Below are positions 37,262 to 49,495 of a DNA stretch of 64,000 bases, piece by piece. The position numbers and the translations under genes are program-made. Numbering within the stretch: the first letter of the stretch is position 1; each line of letters opens with the position of its first letter. The notes under the pieces are model-generated. The model did no database searches. It saw only the letters and a program-made list of their open reading frames with translations, and was not told the origin of the DNA. This DNA comes from Neodiprion pinetum. Its lineage: Eukaryota > Arthropoda > Insecta > Hymenoptera > Diprionidae. Location of the stretch: positions 10,514,251-10,578,250 of the forward strand of contig NC_060232.1 in assembly GCF_021155775.2 (NCBI RefSeq). The letters are read 5' to 3'.

Positions 37262-37761
37262 GAATTCGGTGTACGCCGCGTTATACGCTACGAGCGAATT
37301 TTCTTCCACGCTGTTTCGTTCTCCCCCACATCAACTTGCCCGAATCGTCGAGTTGCAAAAAAACCCAAACGACCCGGCACTAACATTTATTATCCATCCG
37401 AGTCAGCGTTAGACAATAAATGATCACGTTCAGCGTTCTGGAATTCTCCTTCGACTCAATAAATTAATTTCACCCCCGATGTTAATACATTAATGGGATA
37501 TAAACCCGAAATATTTTCTGTTCTTTTAAAACTTTTATCTGCTTTTCGATTTATCAATATTCTACAAAGTGCTGTTCGCGAAAATTTATTCGATCCTTGA
37601 GCTTTGTTTCTATGGGCTTATGGAATCTGTACTGTATCGATGTATTCGAATTTTTTAACAAATCGGATTGAATTTACCACACGAGGAAATGAACGCAAAA
37701 TGATTCTGTTTGTGCTGGATTATTCAAGTTTCAACTGAAAACTGATAATCCAACTTTTTTC

Positions 37762-38090
37762 AGGTGGGGGTAAAAATGTTAAACGACTGAAAGGTAGAAG
37801 GGTAACAATTTCAAATTTTGAAAACACGGAGTCAAAATATGGAAAAGTCAAAACGTAGAAAGGTTAAAATATCAAAAGCCACGATATAGAATCGTCAGAA
37901 TGAATAAGAATGTAGAACAATTCTGACGGTTCTATATTATAGTTTTTTATACTTTATCTCTCTACATTTTTACTTCTTTATGTTCAGACTTATTAAATTC
38001 ACAAAAAATCTGTAAGATTGATATTTGCATCTTTCAAAATTTGACATTGTGATCATTATGATTCTTTCGTCAATCTGAATGCTATTAAAT
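37762..38090. mobile_element. foldback-type element with central hairpin
   Basis: The left part starts AGGTGGGGGTAAAAATGTT. Its sequence is mirrored by the right part: TTTCAAATTTTGAAA matches the inverse of the CTTTCAAAATTTGACA segment near 38,035. At the centre ATAGAATCGTCAGAAT and ATTCTGACGGTTCTAT form near-perfect inverted arms around a short loop. The element is non-coding and AT-rich. Edges are approximate because the outer arms are diverged. Confidence 0.6.
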
Positions 38091-39598
38091 GATTAAAATT
38101 TGGGATGTCCAGAGTGGATTTGACCTCTTCACGGGACGAACTTCACAAATTTTCTTTACGTAGTTTGAGCTACTATTCGTTGAAACGGTTCGCTGCGCAT
38201 AGAGAGACAGGAAGGACGAACGGATACAGTGAGAAATTTGATAAATCTCAAAGTTTCCATAGGTCCGAAAAATGAGTGATAACATCCATCACCCGTCCCG
38301 ACATTGATGTAAAATGAAAAAAGGTTGTAAAAAGCTCGCAGAGCATTTTGAACGCGAAGAGCCTGTAGGTAAATACGAACGGAGCGAGATACTCGTGATA
38401 GTTGGCAATTGAAAGCACTCGAACGTCAAAGAAGTCATGACGTCGAGTACATAGGTGCACGTATAGCGGTACGTACGTGCGTGATGAATCGGTACCGATA
38501 TCGATTTGCCTTCGGAAATTGAGTACGTCACCGCGAATATACCAGAGCTTTGACACGGTTGGCAGGGGATACGGAAAGGGGAGCGTGTGAAAGAACGTAC
38601 AGTGTTCCTTTATTTCCCCTTGAATCGAAGCCTCTTCGAGGAAGCAGGGGTGCTATTTGCGCGTTTATACAACACAGAATCGTGCGAGCCTCGCGGAATA
38701 CGCGAAATACGCACAAAAGCCGTGTCAATTTACGACTGGTAAAAAGAGAAACACGGGGTGCGAGAAGCAGGTACAAACCCTGCAAGGTGGAAGGTGTCTG
38801 CACGGAGTACCGTCGCATTAATCTGTTTTTCTTTCACTGACAAGAAAATATCGTAACCATTTTCGACCGGGGGTTGGAAACTCTCCCGTTCCCCGAGCGG
38901 CGATGCGGGGGTAAAGTGGAAAAAATGTTGTGAGAAGACGGGGCGAGGCGAGGCGAAGGGTGCGGAAAATAAAGAGGGGATAGGGAAAAGCAGCCACCCT
39001 TCGTCCTCCTCCCACGCCATTAGCGGAATCCCCATAAAATTCCTGAGATGGAGCCGAGAGCTAAGCAGACTGCGGTCGCGGTAAGAACCTTGCAGGACGC
39101 GCAACCACCGGCTGGGCTTTCTTTATTTGCCGAACCCTAACACGCCCCTGAAGTTCAGTAGGTCGAATATATCGGATGTAGTTGACTCATCCCTCCGCCG
39201 CGCCGCGACGTTCTCCTCGTTAAAAAAAAGTCGGGGTGGATCGTCAAAAATACTTTGGTATACCTATCTCACCGCTCCATTGCAGACGTATTGCCAAGAC
39301 ATCTATGTACATCCGATTTGCACACCTTCGTTAAGCTTGCTATGCCAATATAGCATAACACGTAAATACAAATTGGTGAATTAGTTGCTGATCAAACGCC
39401 TTGTGACTGTGGCAAAATAAATTTTCGCTGCAAACATTTTTGAAAAAAACGCGGTAAGCCCAGCTAGGCATCGACGCGTAGTGAAAATAGTGCAAATGAA
39501 GCTGAATACGAAACATTCCAACGCGAGATTTATTTGATTGCTGTCGATTGAAACCAGTTTCGTCCTCCTAAAACCACCCTTGTCACTTTTATTTTACG
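38091..39598. other. anonymous, GC-richer from 38,540 to 39,240
   Basis: Overlapping frames on both strands in the GC-richer half carry no recognisable domain. There is a GGCGAGGCGAGGCGAAGG purine-rich word near 38,941. Confidence 0.45.
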
Positions 39599-39622
39599 CC
39601 CCCCCCCCCCCCCCCCCCCCCC
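39599..39622 (+). repeat. C24 homopolymer
   Basis: Twenty-four consecutive C, the longest mononucleotide C/G run in the window, set in otherwise AT-rich DNA. The count may be inexact in the assembly. Confidence 0.9.
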
Positions 39623-41907
39623 AGCCAATTATTACGCAAAACTTTTTGCATGTACGTAAATTTGTTGGTATATCGACGCTTAAATTATTCGTTAATTAGT
39701 CGCTGCCAATAAACGTTAATCCCACTGTCCCGAAACGCGATAAAATTTGGATTTTCGGATCGTCGAGTGGACAGTTTGACTTTTCGATGACTCGTCGATC
39801 GATGGATTTTTCAAACTAGAGACGTCATCGTTCCTTGAGATAATTTCTCGTATGTAAGAAAAACCTGGATATTTCTAGTGCGACATTTCAGACGACGGAA
39901 TTCGCGGTGAAAATTTGAATTCGTAGGATATTTTCTCCGCAGATTCTACAGCAGGTTTTGCGTTACGGTGATAGATAAAATTATCCTCGAATCGAGCGTC
40001 GGAAATAAAGTGTGACTGAATACAGGAGACGATCATCCAGGCATAAAGGGAGTTTACGATCTGCATATCGTAACATCCGCGAGACGGAAGGCGGAGATGA
40101 TCGATAAAAAATATCGATCGAATTGATATTTTTGTGTAGCTATCCCGCAGGAAGGGAAGTCGAATAACATAAATATTGTGATACCTGCTGCCTGCACACA
40201 GGAAGTAATACAGAACAGGCATACCTACCACGGTCCAAGATCAAGAAGTCAGATTAACGTATTTATATATTAAACATACAAGCCGCCACCTCTCAGGGAT
40301 CCGCCATTATGCCGGTCCATCGCACGTAAATGCCGAGGGTCCCTAGTTTCTTGAATAATATGACAGCGGTAGGCGGTGTGCCGCTCTGTAATTGATTACC
40401 AATAATTACACACGCACCGTGCTAATAGTCGGTTTTAAATCGAGTCCCCGCCCACGTTGGCAATACGGGCGCAACGCCGGCTGACTAAATTTATAAGCTA
40501 TGTAGGTTCGATTAAAAAATACCCATTGGCAGAGAGCGTCGCTTCGCCGGATCCAGTAGGCGGCTTCGTAAATCTCGGTATTCCCCGTCGTATACTTGGA
40601 CAAGTAGATTTCAGTTGGAATCAAGAATCGAAATTCCGATTAACTATTCACTATGAAAATTTCCGACTTGAATCCGAATGATGTGAATTTTCACCACTCG
40701 CGGGATTTTCGCAGAAAAAGACGGCGAACGGAAACTGGGATCGGTAAGGTTCAGTTTTCGTTATATCTTTAGAGACGGACCGTAACGTCGGTGACCAAGA
40801 AATTCCGTGATAGCTCTACGAGGCTCGCAAAGACCATTGTCTGAGTAGGAAAGGGTATCCGCCAATAGTTAACGACGTGTCTCTTCTTCGTTTCGCACAA
40901 CATTACGTAACGGGCAAGAGCTTAACGCGTGCCATTTTTCAGGCCAACACTTTTTGCCTGGTTTGGTTTGACGGGCCCCGTTGAATAAAGCCTCGAGATC
41001 CTTTCCGGCGTTTGGTACGCCTATGGAAAAGGGAACGAGGGGAGCCGCGAGGTTCCCGCAGAGTGACTGACAAGGGCTCTCCCTGCTCTGACACGGTCTT
41101 CAACCGACTGCAAGCGTCGCCCTGCGCCTCATCCCGCCGATCCCTTTCTCTCCGAAATCCTCTTTTTACCCGAGTTGTCTTCATCCATTCCCCAGCGTGC
41201 TACTCAATATGCCGGCAAACTCACTTATTCAGGGCCGCCCATAAAAGAACAGTGACGTTGTACTTTGTCAACGTAGCGAGTTACTTAATTGAGTCAAATC
41301 TGGGTGGATGCCGACGCTTTTTGTCGTCGGTATCCTCACGGCGAAACGATGGTAAGGGATACTCGAGTGAGAGAGGCTCCGCTTCTTCGATGGGATCGTC
41401 GTTGCAGGATCGACAAGTTTTAAGTATGCTGACGCGAGTTGTGTACTTCATATTATAACTACTTGCAGGTGCCGGTATAGATAGGCGGTGTCAAGAGGTG
41501 CCCACAATCGGTGCAAAAGCGTTGGTGCTCGTGCAGTTATCGTTCGTACTTCGAGTACTTTGTGCGTCTTATTTCTTACCGTTGTTACCCTGGTATAGAA
41601 CTTCTCGTTGAGTTGCGACTGCGAGAAAGGTGGCGAGACGTAACGCCGTGCTCGGGCAGCGATTCCTTACGTTGTATCCGCTACGTCGCGCGAGAGGATT
41701 TCGACTGTTTTTACAAACCGACCGACCCGGGGCTCGTTTACGAACGAAACGAATGTTCGCGGTCCGTTAAACGTGACTCGTAACGAGCACTAAGAAAACC
41801 TCAACAAATGGACCTCGTCGAACCTTGGTAACAAATCGCGTACCAACCTTGACGCGCGTCCAAAGACCTCCCCGTTTTAGCCGCGTGAAGGATATACGTC
41901 TGTAAGG
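39623..41907. other. anonymous DNA, GC-richer from 40,900
   Basis: It contains the homeodomain-type word at 40,389. A CTTGCAG acceptor-like site at about 41,463-41,469 follows a short pyrimidine-poor tract and is not convincing. The 148-codon frame at 41,012-41,458 shows no family resemblance. Confidence 0.4.
40389..40398. promoter_or_regulatory. paired-class homeodomain P3-type site TAATTGATTA
   Basis: A second exact TAATTGATTA, followed directly by CCAATAATTAC, so several TAAT/ATTA half-sites cluster within 22 bp. The flanking DNA (40,260-40,440) has balanced composition and no simple repeats, unlike most of the window. Enhancer function is inferred only. Confidence 0.3.
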
Positions 41908-42009
41908 ATGTTGTGTATCCGGCTACCAGTACTGCTGCTACTGCTGCTACTGCTACTACTACTAGTACTACTAATACTACTACTACTACTACCTATTCAT
42001 TGGGCATGA
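41908..42009 (+). CDS. short ORF made of a CTG/CTA microsatellite: poly-leucine peptide
   Basis: An ATG with a purine at -3 (context AAGGATG) opens a 33-codon frame. After the hydrophilic start MLCIRLP it runs into an almost unbroken leucine tract encoded by CTG and CTA triplets, with single Val and Ile interruptions, and ends PIHWA-stop. The peptide resembles an idealised signal peptide or membrane segment. The coding tract is simultaneously a trinucleotide microsatellite (41,931-41,991), so the open frame may be a by-product of repeat expansion. The surrounding 41-42.8 kb block is GC-richer and could hold transcribed exons. Function is not established. Confidence 0.15.
   Translation: MLCIRLPVLLLLLLLLLLLVLLILLLLLPIHWA
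41931..41991 (+). repeat. CTG/CTA compound trinucleotide microsatellite
   Basis: A CTGCTGCTA-type array grading into CTA repeats. In the frame set by the ATG at 41,908 it encodes leucine almost throughout, because both CTG and CTA are leucine codons. Confidence 0.9.
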
Positions 42010-45000
42010 CGGGTAAAAAATTCTAACCAAGGTACGTCAAGAGGCTTTCGAGCCTTGCTCAAATTCTAAACTTCAACACGACGCCGTCTCGACTTTTATT
42101 TGGGTACACAGGGTATTGAATCCAGGATGTATGTCGGCGGTGAGTCACCTCTGATTCTCGAACGATTTTACAGCGCTTCAGACGACTGTGAACGGGTTCT
42201 GAAGATTTTTAGTTTGCAAAAAGATCAGACAGACGGATGACGGGGATGTACATCAATAATTCAGGATTACGTCAAGCCACCTAGAGTGACTTTTGATATT
42301 CGGCTTGGAAAGGGAATGGACGCACCAGATGAGTTTGAGTGACTTTACTAAACATGGGTCCTAATCCTGGAGCGATTCCTCCGGTGCTTGAAGTGACTTT
42401 GATTGATTTCCGATGACGTTAAATTTGAGAAAACAGTAGAGATCGAGAAGAGATAGACCCAATGTACGGTAACGTTCGTTACTGATTGGCTTTTAGTGGC
42501 TTTCGAGTTATTCACGAATGGTTGTGCGTTCCGTCAATTGACGTCGAGTGACTGGATGGAAATGAATGCACAATGCCTCGGCCGAGGTATTGGCGTAGGG
42601 AGAAGGACGTCGTGCCGACGAATCAATAGATGCAACAGAGATTTGTCCTATCGTGTAATTAACGTACGAAAGCTCGCTGCAGGGTGTAGTTGGCACGTAT
42701 GTCGTGGAGAGAGGACGCTTAACGCAAGGCTAACCGCGAGACGGTATCGTACCAACATCATCTCCGAGTGAGTCGTGAGACCTGGAGGCTGGAGACCGGA
42801 GGTTCGAGCTCCAATAACAATGGCTGAGATCCGACGGTCGGACACCCGGACCCCTTATTCCTCGAGCACTACAAATAGCATGTCAGTTGAATCATAATAG
42901 AGCGCCGGATAGCCAGATAATCTCCCACGGCGCAGGGCCACGACTCTCCGAGGGCACGAGGTGACCCAACACGACAAACGTAGGTGTGGGGAGAACTTGG
43001 GGGACATCCGCGACGCCGATGGACCGGTATAAATCTCGCCTTTAACCACCAGCCATTCCGCCAAAAGCTCCATCCTCACGTAGACTAACCTAACCCAAGT
43101 TAATTTAAAAGAACGACGTGCCAACTTTGATCGTTTCTTCCTGAGGCGTCTTGATGCTCCATCACCTCCTAGCGAGAAAAGCCGGCAGGCCGGATACGAT
43201 CGCGTCACATTTAGACTCTTTTCACATCTCCCGTTTCTCGTCGATCCTTAGAATATTTAACAACACTCCGTGATCTTCCATTGTACTGACAAAGAACGAT
43301 ATGGGCAAAATTGTGAAGATGCTCGACCAGTTATGGAAGCCGTTAGTCGTTCAGTGTCAATTTATATTTTTTTCACGCTTGTCGATTCTGTATTCGACTG
43401 AAAGCTAGTAAAAACGTTCGACAAGAAACCAGTACCACGATTTCCGATCAAAGTTCTTTCCTTTATGATTCACTTGGTATGATCATCGATGTTTCTTGGA
43501 TCAAATTCGAAGTGTAACGCTGACTGGAGGAACCGCATCAACCGGCGAAACACTGAGGAATCATCGGTTCAAAAATGAAGTAAAATAATGCTAACGATTC
43601 TGCAATTATTCTTACATAAGAACAACCCGAATCAATGCAAGTAACTTGTTTGTTCTGAAGAGTGGAGTTTACACGGATTGAGGACTGATGCGAGTTCCTA
43701 ACATTGGAGGGCCATACTTCAAACTGAGCATCACCTAACCCAACTGATATTTGGTCGACATATTGTATTTACAAACTAGAACTTGGAATAAGGATTCTGA
43801 AAATCTCAATACTCGGGTCGGGGTTGATACGTAGGTTTTTCCTGTATCGCGGCGCTCGATTGGATTCGAGAACTGGGGTGTGCATTTCACCATCGCGTGC
43901 GTAAAAGTTGTTTTTAGTATAAATCCGAGACGTATAGGTATGAGGAAATTGGCTCGCGCAAGTTTGCCAACCGTCTATATATATACGCCGCATAATATAA
44001 GAAGGTCTCGGGTTTTGTGTGTTTAACGCTGGACGGAGGATTTGTGGTGGGGTGTGATATATCGTAGTGTTTGACTTTGGACGCCGGCCGCCTGCTGAGT
44101 CTACGAAAAGGACTCACTTGACCAACCACTAGGAGGTCAGGGGTCAGAGAGCGTTATGTGCACAGGTCCGACCACCTCAGCATTCTCCCTCTTCCAGCGT
44201 CCAACATCCTTGAAGGACCTCTGACGACGAAACTTATAAATCACCGTCGATACTCAGCTTATCGATCCATGTTTTACCACCGGCTATCTTTGGCGCGTGT
44301 ATAACTGCTCTCTTCCAATTTGCAGTAAATTACGCATTGATATTCGCCGCGTTTGACACCATGAGCCGTTAGATACTCAAGACTCGCCGTAACCTTTGCA
44401 TCCGGACTGTGTGTCGCAGATGTCCAAATCGGAACTGAACAAATGTTTAGTTACAAGGTAAAGCAATTAAAGGAAAAGTAATCGCTATGGAAAATTCTCA
44501 CCGCGTCTCATCACCGTATGCACGGGGTTTTTCTTTGGTATAATACTGCGTATATACGTGAAGCGGACGACGACTGCAGCGGTGCGCTTTTGTTGAACGC
44601 TCGCTAATTAATTTCAAACATTTTTATGGCATTCTTCAAGCTTGTCAAAGCTGAGCCGCCGACGATCGTCGGGTCTCAGAAAAAGATCTGATTCACACCG
44701 GCTCTCTAAGGCGATGGTCAACTACTCAACATACCCATACAACCGGGACCCTCTTCCTTCTCTTCGCCTCGGTAAATATTTAACTTGTGTAAATTTCGTT
44801 TTTATCCTCTATCTCAGCCGCGACACTCTTATATACGTCAAAGTATAACGGCGCAAGTTTATTTTACACATAAACGTTTCAAATGCTTACCCAAGGTAAA
44901 CTCCCCTCATTTTTTTTCTCCTCCTTTGAATTTGCTCTCCATTTAGATTGTCCGATACCGCATGGCAATCGTACATGCTGAATTATCAAACGCGCACAAA

Positions 45001-48000
45001 TCTTTCAGCGTAAGACGGAACAAAAGCTGTGGATTCATGTCGTTTTCCTCAACAGTTGGCAGGAATGGTGCATGAAAAAGAACGCTCACTTTCATCTTAC
45101 ACTCAGTACACTAGGTTTCAAAGATTGCTTAGACGTGTGTGACTAACAAGAGAAAAAGAGAGCATGAAGCGTGAGCATGAATGCCGAGAAAGCGAAGAGC
45201 TTGGGGAACCTTTGAACGGAAACGGAAAATATAAAGCTTCCGCAGTTTCCGGGTTTTCAAAATAAACGTGATCCTCTTTACTGTGAGTGTATCTCGCACC
45301 CCAAAGGCAGACCATCCGCAACGACGTGTTTAACCAAATTCAAGTTCGCTCATTGTTGCCTTGTCCGCATTGTCAGCCACGCTCGGAGCTTGACAGTAAC
45401 ACAAAGAATCACCACGAGAGTGTAAGAAAAGAAATATCCCAATTCTACATCGTATCAGGAAAAATAACTTCGTGTCAGACTTGGCATCACGCATGTTTTC
45501 AATTCAACCAAACGGAATAATACAATGCAGGAAAATGGAAGAAAATCTAGCCGAAATCCTAAAAGACACGTCTTTTTTTTCTATCGGTAGAAAAACGGTT
45601 GGCAGGGGTGTAAACGACTTCCAAAGGTGGGCACTCAAAGGCGTGGTTTCTCAGTTTCAGACAGAAGAACTCGATGCATTTGAATGAAACCAATGCTGAA
45701 ATGTTCATACTGATGAATGAAATATTTCTGTGTTGGATTGATAAAAAAAAAAAAAAATCAAAATGTTTTAACCACAAGAAAAAAAAAATACGTTTCCTTT
45801 AGTTTTCAATGTTCTACAACCAAACGGGTGTTTCTTGTAAATTGACAATCTTACGCGTCTTCGAGTTTGTACGAAGCATGCGGACGACATGGTTAGATTT
45901 TCAGCATTAATTGACAGACCCTTAATATACTGTCCTGTCCAGATATCGCAATTTTCGAAATTCCGAACCCTCGTTACGCTGAGTAACTTTCGACTATTCG
46001 TGGATTACCAAAACATAAAGCGTCTGGGTTTTACGATATCAAGACTACGTTACGCGACGGTCCCCGAGCGGTTGCTTCTATACTTTTTTCTTTAATTTGT
46101 CCCAAACTTAGTCGAGACAGCCAGCTGCTGCTGCAGAGAAGGTGCTCGAATCGAAGTAGTCGAGGGGGGTTTTACCTCGTGGTTATATTTTTCAATTCGC
46201 ATTCCAGAGACAAAGTTAAAAGTGAAGAGTCAGCCGTGGCATCAGGCTGGAATCCAAAGTTGAACCGTGCACGCTAGGTAACACAAGCTAACCTCACGCA
46301 ATCAGGAGGACAGGATATACGTCTGCTTCTTACCCCTCTGCAGTTTGAAATCCTGTTTCTTTTCTACACAGGTACTTGTACAAGCGTTGCAGCACCACAG
46401 TGTCTGTGCTCATGTCCGAGCATATTACAACATACATGAGTATTAGTTTTTACTTTTACTCGGCTAATTCACAATAGTCCCTCTCTACCTTTCCTGTTAC
46501 GCAGTGCTTCGACACGGTGACACTATAGGGAAAAAACTCCGCGAAGTAGAGAATTGCGAGGATTGTTATGCTTCCATTCTCGTTCCGAAGAGTAATTTGA
46601 GATAGCCTTGGCTAAGCCGGGAGATGAATGGAGGAAGTCAAGATCCACGGGCGCATGGCGATGAAGACCCAAACCCGGCAAATGAGGATCCGGCGTCTCT
46701 CTCGCTTCGCCATCACTACGTGGCATTTTCCACCCCCCAACCACCCTCTTCTATAAAGCTTTTGTTGAATGTTTCTTTAACTCCGTTAATCCAAACTTCT
46801 GACAATCAAATCGCTAACGTATAACGGAGATTGATTTCAATGGAATTGTTCAACCTTGGAAGAAGCCATTCAATCTCCAAAGATAAACGTTCTCCCTCCC
46901 TTTCTCTCACTCTCTCCACTGAGTGACCAGGGGCGACATTTTCCGCGAAACGTTCGAAATGATACAGTGATACAGACGACCTCCGGATGTAACGGAAACT
47001 AAACAGTGGTACACGGAAATGACAGTGGCTACCTCCCGGACAACAACGACACGAGAACGATGAACTCTCTGTTCGTCGAACCGTGTTGAACCTTCCTCCA
47101 CCTTCCCGGTAGTGATTTACAACTAAATTCAAACATCACATTCACCGTTGCGCGTTGATATCAAACACGCCTCGAAGTAATTCCAATTACCGCTCACCGT
47201 GGCTACTGTCATTTTTTTATTTTTATTTCTTATTTTTACTTTCTTTCTTTTTACGTCATTGCGACTTGCTCGTACATTTGTAACTGGATACAGAAATAAA
47301 CTTCTCGGTACGATTTTCTCGGAGTGATACTTGAGGATTTCAGAATAACAAATGGTTAAAGGTAGGCCAATTATTGTGAAAGATGACTGTATAGAACTGG
47401 TGAACAACGTGAGTGCTCGGCGCTTTCATCCGGTGGGAGAAGAGACAAAAATAATCCCACTGAATTTCATTTTGTAAAATACGGATGGACAGGCACGCCG
47501 CATCGGAACCTTCAACCGCGACACCAGAGCTTTTGTTGAAGAGCATGAAACAACTAAAAAGTGAAGCGAAAAAATATACAGCTATAAGTAAAATTCTCGG
47601 GTTGTATAAAACGATGGTTTTTTTCTTTCATTCTCCAACTGTTATTAAAGCAAACACAAGGCACGCACGATGACACTTGAACAATGAAACGTGTCACGGG
47701 GCGACTATTTTCTTTACGATGTTTTAGTTGATTACACGAAACATAAAGGATACTCCAAAGTGTCTAAGCATGAATCGAGCAGAATTTTACCGTACTAATT
47801 GTAAGTCTATAGATAGGATTGAAAAACCGATTAGACATTTAGTGAAACACTATAGGAATCAATGTTTACCTTACGAGTCCCCCACAGAGATATTAAAACT
47901 GAATACGTGACCGACGGGCGTAAGCACGCGACATTTTTTCGAGCATAGCCGAGAGACCCGTTAGGTATCCTAATTAGATGAGAAATATGTAGAGCACGCT

Positions 48001-49429
48001 GTGACGATTGAAAATAAAGATTGCAACAAAGGGCGCATTCTTAGTTGAATTTTGTCACAATTTTACAGAGCCGTTTGGAAGAGATCGTTTAAGGGTGGGT
48101 GGTGGTTTCGTCCAGGGATTCGTTACGAGTTTTGAGATGTAGCAAGCAGACGTTTGTCTTCGTTCAAACGACGAGAGTATACAACGACGACATCCGCAGC
48201 GCCGAGGTTAAACCTGAGGTAATTCATCCTCCGGAGGATTAGAGAGGACACAAAGAAAAGGGCGCGGATGGTGCAAAGAGACGGGGATGAGTCCGCTACT
48301 CCTGGTGGTTGTGCCGTCGCCGTCGTAGCTGTAGACGAAGGAAACTGTACGAAACGGCACGAAACGACCTCCTAAATTATCACCCACGGATTTAGCTGCT
48401 TAGATGTAAAATATCATTCCTTTATTTTACTCGTCCAAGGATCCTGCGGAGAGACGGGACCGTTCAACGAACGTAAAATTTCTCGCGCATCGTCGACTCC
48501 CTGCACGATGGCAAAGCAGCTAAGACGTATCCCCTTACATCACGAGAAACGACAAATTTCAAAAATATTACAAAACCCCTTGAAATTTCAGGCGTATAAC
48601 GCGTGTTTCCCTGACAATTGGCTTCATCGTTCCTCCCCTTTTTGCCGTTTTCATTCACCCCTAGGGAGCCTGCCAACTTGAATATAATTCGCACATTCAT
48701 ATTGTAATTTGACGTATATATTGCGCGGAGCTGTCGCGATTCGTAGCTTCACAAAGGACGGCTCTCGCTCACGAGCAATTTGTATTTATATCCCCCCCCT
48801 TGCAGGTATACTCGCATGGATATTCAGCCTGCGCGGGGTTACTCGAATCCCAAATTAATAGCCGGTTGATAGATGCGTGGTTACATCAACCTAATTCGGA
48901 CGGTATAGCTCATCGTCAGCTAGTAGGCACAGAACCTCGTACAACGGCATCCCTTTGCCGAACCATGCGCAAAATTCATTACCTAATAGCGATGTACGAT
49001 GGCATCTATCAGCATACGTTTCCCCATATCGACGGATCACGGTGTGCGTACAAACCCGATGAAGATTATGATCCGGGCCCGAAATTTTTTCGCTTTGAAA
49101 TTTATCTTTTACCCCAGGATTGTGCCTCGAAATTATATTTCCGGAGAATATTGCAATCTGATCGTTAGATAACGCTAACAAATGCGGGAAAAGAATTGGT
49201 ATTCAGGAAATTTTTACAAATTCAACGCGACGAGTTATAAAAAAAGATAAGGAAACCGAGTTACCTACACACGTGGAATAGAAGGGAAAGAGGAACGGGT
49301 AAAAAATGAATAAAATTTCAACAAATGGCGGGATAAAATTTCACTCAACCTGGATTCACCTCTCACCCATCTGACCTCTGTCCTTCGAGGACCTTTTTGT
49401 TATCGCCCTATTCTCGGGGGCGCGGAAAA

Positions 49430-49431
<2 letters not shown>
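42010..49431. other. anonymous DNA with isolated donor-like words
   Basis: The frame 42,496-42,771 runs into a GTGAGT word at 42,768, the same layout as the candidate exon, but its translation has no family or compositional signature. 44,000-44,300 is GC-richer. A polypyrimidine-CAG acceptor-like site lies at 48,791-48,806 ahead of a 122-codon frame with no recognised product. Confidence 0.4.
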
Positions 49432-49487
<56 letters not shown>

Positions 49488-49495
49488 CGAGAGAT
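49432..49495 (+). repeat. (GA)n microsatellite
   Basis: More than twenty GA units, nearly perfect, with GGGAGAGCGAGAGA variants at the right end. GA tracts recruit GAGA-factor in flies and often lie near promoters; a regulatory role here is speculation. Confidence 0.95.

Noticed and set aside
41012..41458. 148-codon frame in the GC-richer 41-kb block
   Set aside because: Serine/arginine-rich by composition, overlapped on the other strand, no domain.
42496..42771. 91-codon frame ending next to a GTGAGT word
   Set aside because: Same layout as the accepted exon, but the translation has no distinctive composition and the frame runs out by a stop near the donor, as chance predicts.
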